A stretch of DNA of 42,505 nt from Chitinophagaceae bacterium. GTDB taxonomy: Bacteria > Bacteroidota > Bacteroidia > Chitinophagales > Chitinophagaceae. Below are positions 40,368 to 42,505 of this stretch, in pieces (the first letter of the stretch is position 1; every line of letters begins with the position of its first letter). The notes beneath the pieces were generated by a model, which was given only the letters and a program-made list of their open reading frames with translations, was not told the DNA's origin and ran no database searches. Both the position numbers and the translations under genes were made by a program. Where the stretch lies: assembly GCA_947447825.1 (NCBI GenBank), contig CANFLL010000030.1:1-42505 (forward strand), read 5' to 3'.

Positions 40368-42083
40368 ATGAATATCAACAGAATAAAATATGCGAATATG
40401 TACGGCCCAACTACGGGCGATAAGGTTCGTTTGGGCGATACTGAACTGTTTATAGAAATAGAAAAAGACTATACAGTTTACGGTGACGAAGCCAAGTTTG
40501 GCGGCGGCAAAACTATTCGTGATGGTATGGCGCAGTCCGCAACCGCCACCCGTAAGGAAGGCGTTTTGGATTTTGTGATTACCAGCGTGATGATTATCGA
40601 TCATTGGGGAATTGTAAAGGCCGATATTGGCATTAAGGACGGAAAGATTGTAGGCATTGGCAAGGCGGGAAATCCTGATACTATGGAGGGTATTACCCCA
40701 AATATGGTCATCGGTGCATCAACAGAAGTGCATGGTGGTGCGGGTTTGATAGCCACGGCTGGCGGCATAGATACCCACATACATTTTATATGTCCCCAAC
40801 AAATTGAACATGCTTTGTTCAGTGGCATTACTACCATGATTGGTGGCGGAACTGGCCCTGCCGATGGAACAAACGCTACCACTGTTACGCCCGGTGCATG
40901 GAATATCCAGAAGATGTTGGAAGCGGCAGAAGCTTTCCCTATGAACCTTGGTTTCTTTGGCAAAGGCAATTGTGCCAGCTTGGATCCGTTGGAAGAACAG
41001 ATAGAAGCAGGGGCTTTAGGATTGAAAATACATGAGGATTGGGGCAGTACTACCGCCGTAATTGATGCATCGCTGCAAATGGCAGATAAGCACGATATTC
41101 AGATTGCCATACACACAGATACTTTAAATGAGGGCGGCTTTTTAGAGGATACCATCAACGCCATCAATGGTCGCGTTATCCATACTTTCCATACGGAAGG
41201 TGCGGGTGGTGGTCATGCGCCAGACATTATAAAGGCGGCTATGTATCCAAATGTGTTGCCTTCGTCCACCAATCCTACGCGTCCTTACACGGTAAACACC
41301 ATTGATGAGCACCTCGATATGTTGATGGTTTGTCATCATTTGGATAAGTCAGTTCCCGAAGATGTGTCTTTTGCCGACTCCCGCATCCGTCCAGAAACCA
41401 TTGCCGCAGAAGATATATTACACGATATGGGCGTATTCAGCATGATGAGTAGCGACTCGCAAGCAATGGGACGTGTGAGTGAGGTTATTACGCGCACTTG
41501 GCAAACGGCGCATAAAATGAAAGTGCAAAGAGGAGGATTGGAGCAGGATGCCCAGAATGAGAACGATAACTTTAGGGTAAAAAGATATGTTTCAAAATAC
41601 ACCATCAACCCAGCCATTACACACGGTATCTCGGAATATGTAGGCTCGTTGGAGAGTGGTAAGATGGCCGATCTTGTATTGTGGAAACCCTCCATGTTTG
41701 GGGTGAAACCAGAGATTATCATTAAAGGCGGAATGATTATAGCCGCACGTATGGGCGACCCAAATGCGTCTATCCCTACGCCGCAGCCTGTTATCTATCG
41801 CAATATGTTTGGGGCTTTTGGCAAGGCATTGCATAAAACCTGTGCCACATTCGTATCAAAACTTTCTCTAGAAAAGAATATTGTACAGCAATATGGTTTG
41901 CAGAAACTCGTATTGCCCGTAAAGAACTGTCGCAATATTTCTAAAAAAGACCTGATACACAATGATGCCACACCGCAGATAGACGTTAACCCAGAAAACT
42001 ACGAAGTAAAGGTGGATGGCGTGGTAATTACTTGCGAACCATTGGGGGTATTGCCATTGGCTCAACGGTATTTCTTGTTTTAG
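40368..42083 (+). CDS. ureC: Urease subunit alpha (catalytic, nickel-binding)
   Basis: The catalytic urease subunit, an amidohydrolase-fold protein with two nickel ions. All active-site residues are visible in the 571-residue product: GGIDTHIHF with His137 and His139, GLKIHEDWG with Lys220 (carbamylated bridge), [10 protein letters not shown] with His249, [14 protein letters not shown] with His275, the flap [13 protein letters not shown] with Cys322 and catalytic His323, and SSDSQAMGR with Asp363. Length is normal. Nickel incorporation needs UreDEFG, which are not in the window; the sequence ends about 420 bp after ureC, so they may lie to the right. Codons are richer in GC than the local average, as expected for a conserved, highly expressed gene. 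Confidence 0.97.
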   Translation: MNINRIKYANMYGPTTGDKVRLGDTELFIEIEKDYTVYGDEAKFGGGKTIRDGMAQSATATRKEGVLDFVITSVMIIDHWGIVKADIGIKDGKIVGIGKAGNPDTMEGITPNMVIGASTEVHGGAGLIATAGGIDTHIHFICPQQIEHALFSGITTMIGGGTGPADGTNATTVTPGAWNIQKMLEAAEAFPMNLGFFGKGNCASLDPLEEQIEAGALGLKIHEDWGSTTAVIDASLQMADKHDIQIAIHTDTLNEGGFLEDTINAINGRVIHTFHTEGAGGGHAPDIIKAAMYPNVLPSSTNPTRPYTVNTIDEHLDMLMVCHHLDKSVPEDVSFADSRIRPETIAAEDILHDMGVFSMMSSDSQAMGRVSEVITRTWQTAHKMKVQRGGLEQDAQNENDNFRVKRYVSKYTINPAITHGISEYVGSLESGKMADLVLWKPSMFGVKPEIIIKGGMIIAARMGDPNASIPTPQPVIYRNMFGAFGKALHKTCATFVSKLSLEKNIVQQYGLQKLVLPVKNCRNISKKDLIHNDATPQIDVNPENYEVKVDGVVITCEPLGVLPLAQRYFLF

Positions 42084-42109
42084 ATAGGAATGGAGTATTT
42101 TATTTCACT

Positions 42110-42505
42110 TGAAGCATTCTAATTTGACGAATACACCAAATGATGTTATTGGGAGCATCTTATTTTGGGGAATGCTTCCTTTTACGTTAATGGAAGCATA
42201 TTACAATGCGGCATACACCAAAGAGCGTTACTGGAAGCATGTTTTAAATCAGAAAACAACAAATAGCGTTACTGAAAGCATGTTTCAAATAAATATGCTC
42301 CAATGAGTGTTAATGGAAGCATTCCTCAAAATAAGATGCTTCCAAAAATGCAAAAGGGTGTGTATTTCACTCAAAAATGCTTCCAGCAACGTTATTTTGT
42401 GTATTCTGCAATGGGAAATACACTAAACGATGTTAATGGAGGCATATTTCATTGAGATATACACCAAACAACATTAATGTAGGCATGTTTCAATTATAAA
42501 TATAC
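42110..42505. repeat. Phased, strongly diverged 41-bp tandem array after ureC, running off the window
   Basis: Ten units begin at 42110, 42151, 42192, 42233, 42274, 42315, 42356, 42397, 42438 and 42479, exactly 41 bp apart with no insertion or deletion. Offsets 1-8 read GGAAGCAT or a near variant in eight units. Offsets 22-31 read either ATACACCAAA (units 1, 3, 8 and 9, with 4 close to it) or ATGCTTCC-type (units 2, 5, 6 and 7). Offsets 35-41 read CGTTAAT or close to it in nine. Middle bases are AT-rich and variable. The last unit is cut by the window edge. No spacer logic, gene or terminator is seen. Confidence 0.88.

Noticed and set aside
40601-40969. 122-codon minus-strand frame inside ureC
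   Set aside because: It is a Pro/Met/Ser-rich shadow of a conserved gene; similar shadows at 41336-41722 and 41592-41834 were dropped for the same reason.
42109-42306. 65-codon plus-strand open frame downstream of ureC
   Set aside because: It lies entirely inside the 41-bp array, crosses unit boundaries without a repeating frame (41 is not a multiple of three) and resembles no protein I know.
42110-42505. CRISPR array after ureC
   Set aside because: The units are contiguous 41-mers that are similar along their whole length; there are no identical repeats separated by unique spacers, and no cas gene is in the window.
1-42505. Intact insertion sequence, prophage or integrative element
   Set aside because: No transposase, integrase, phage or conjugation gene was recognised; only short non-coding elements are present.

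Overview
The window reads as chromosomal DNA of a low-GC Bacteroidota bacterium, most likely from the Chitinophagales/Chitinophagaceae side. The grounds are a SusC/SusD pair with an ECF sigma factor and FecR anti-sigma, a type IX secretion C-terminal sorting domain, a Bacteroidota-type LspA with a long insert, an FixI/CcoI-type copper ATPase, and few Shine-Dalgarno sequences. I saw no tRNA, rRNA, intact transposase, prophage or CRISPR array. Family assignments come from recognising motifs by eye; no database was searched. Layout. 0-9 kb: prmC, an outer-membrane beta-barrel protein, an S41-like lipoprotein protease, a small four-helix membrane protein, a 1.1 kb gene-free stretch rich in palindromes, rluD, a MITE-like element and a TPR-histidine kinase. 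9-15 kb: a CcoI-type P-type ATPase behind a candidate FNR-type operator, then cysteine desulfurase and phosphoglucosamine mutase on the minus strand, and a methyltransferase. 15.7-22.4 kb: an ECF sigma factor divergent from fecR-susC-susD, a nutrient-uptake locus with trans-envelope signalling but no linked hydrolase. 22.5-26.3 kb (minus): tgt, a 21-bp minisatellite, and two secreted proteins, one with a T9SS sorting domain. 26.6-35.2 kb: a sensor kinase, waaA, a conserved hypothetical, tdk, lspA, a POT peptide transporter, a small membrane protein and an OmpA-like protein. 35.3-42.1 kb: a purine-nitrogen salvage island. allB, allC and allE (minus) take allantoin to ureidoglycolate, and the divergent ureABC (plus) encodes the urease structural subunits. 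The enzyme that would release urea from ureidoglycolate is not in the window. The most unusual content is between the genes. Several families of short repeats fill the intergenic space: (i) a strictly phased, strongly diverged 41-bp array just after ureC that runs off the right edge; (ii) 21-bp tandem repeats at 12.76 kb and 23.93 kb, and a two-copy version at 4.70 kb; (iii) a MITE-like element of about 172 bp with perfect 18-bp terminal inverted repeats, with a second partial copy at the left edge; (iv) ACCACAAAG/CTTTGTGGT palindromic elements around the allantoin/urease genes; (v) inverted arrays of AAAGTTGAAA-like and AAATTCAAAA-like words, some of which appear to supply the 3' ends of genes (the barrel-protein tail and the lspA stop).
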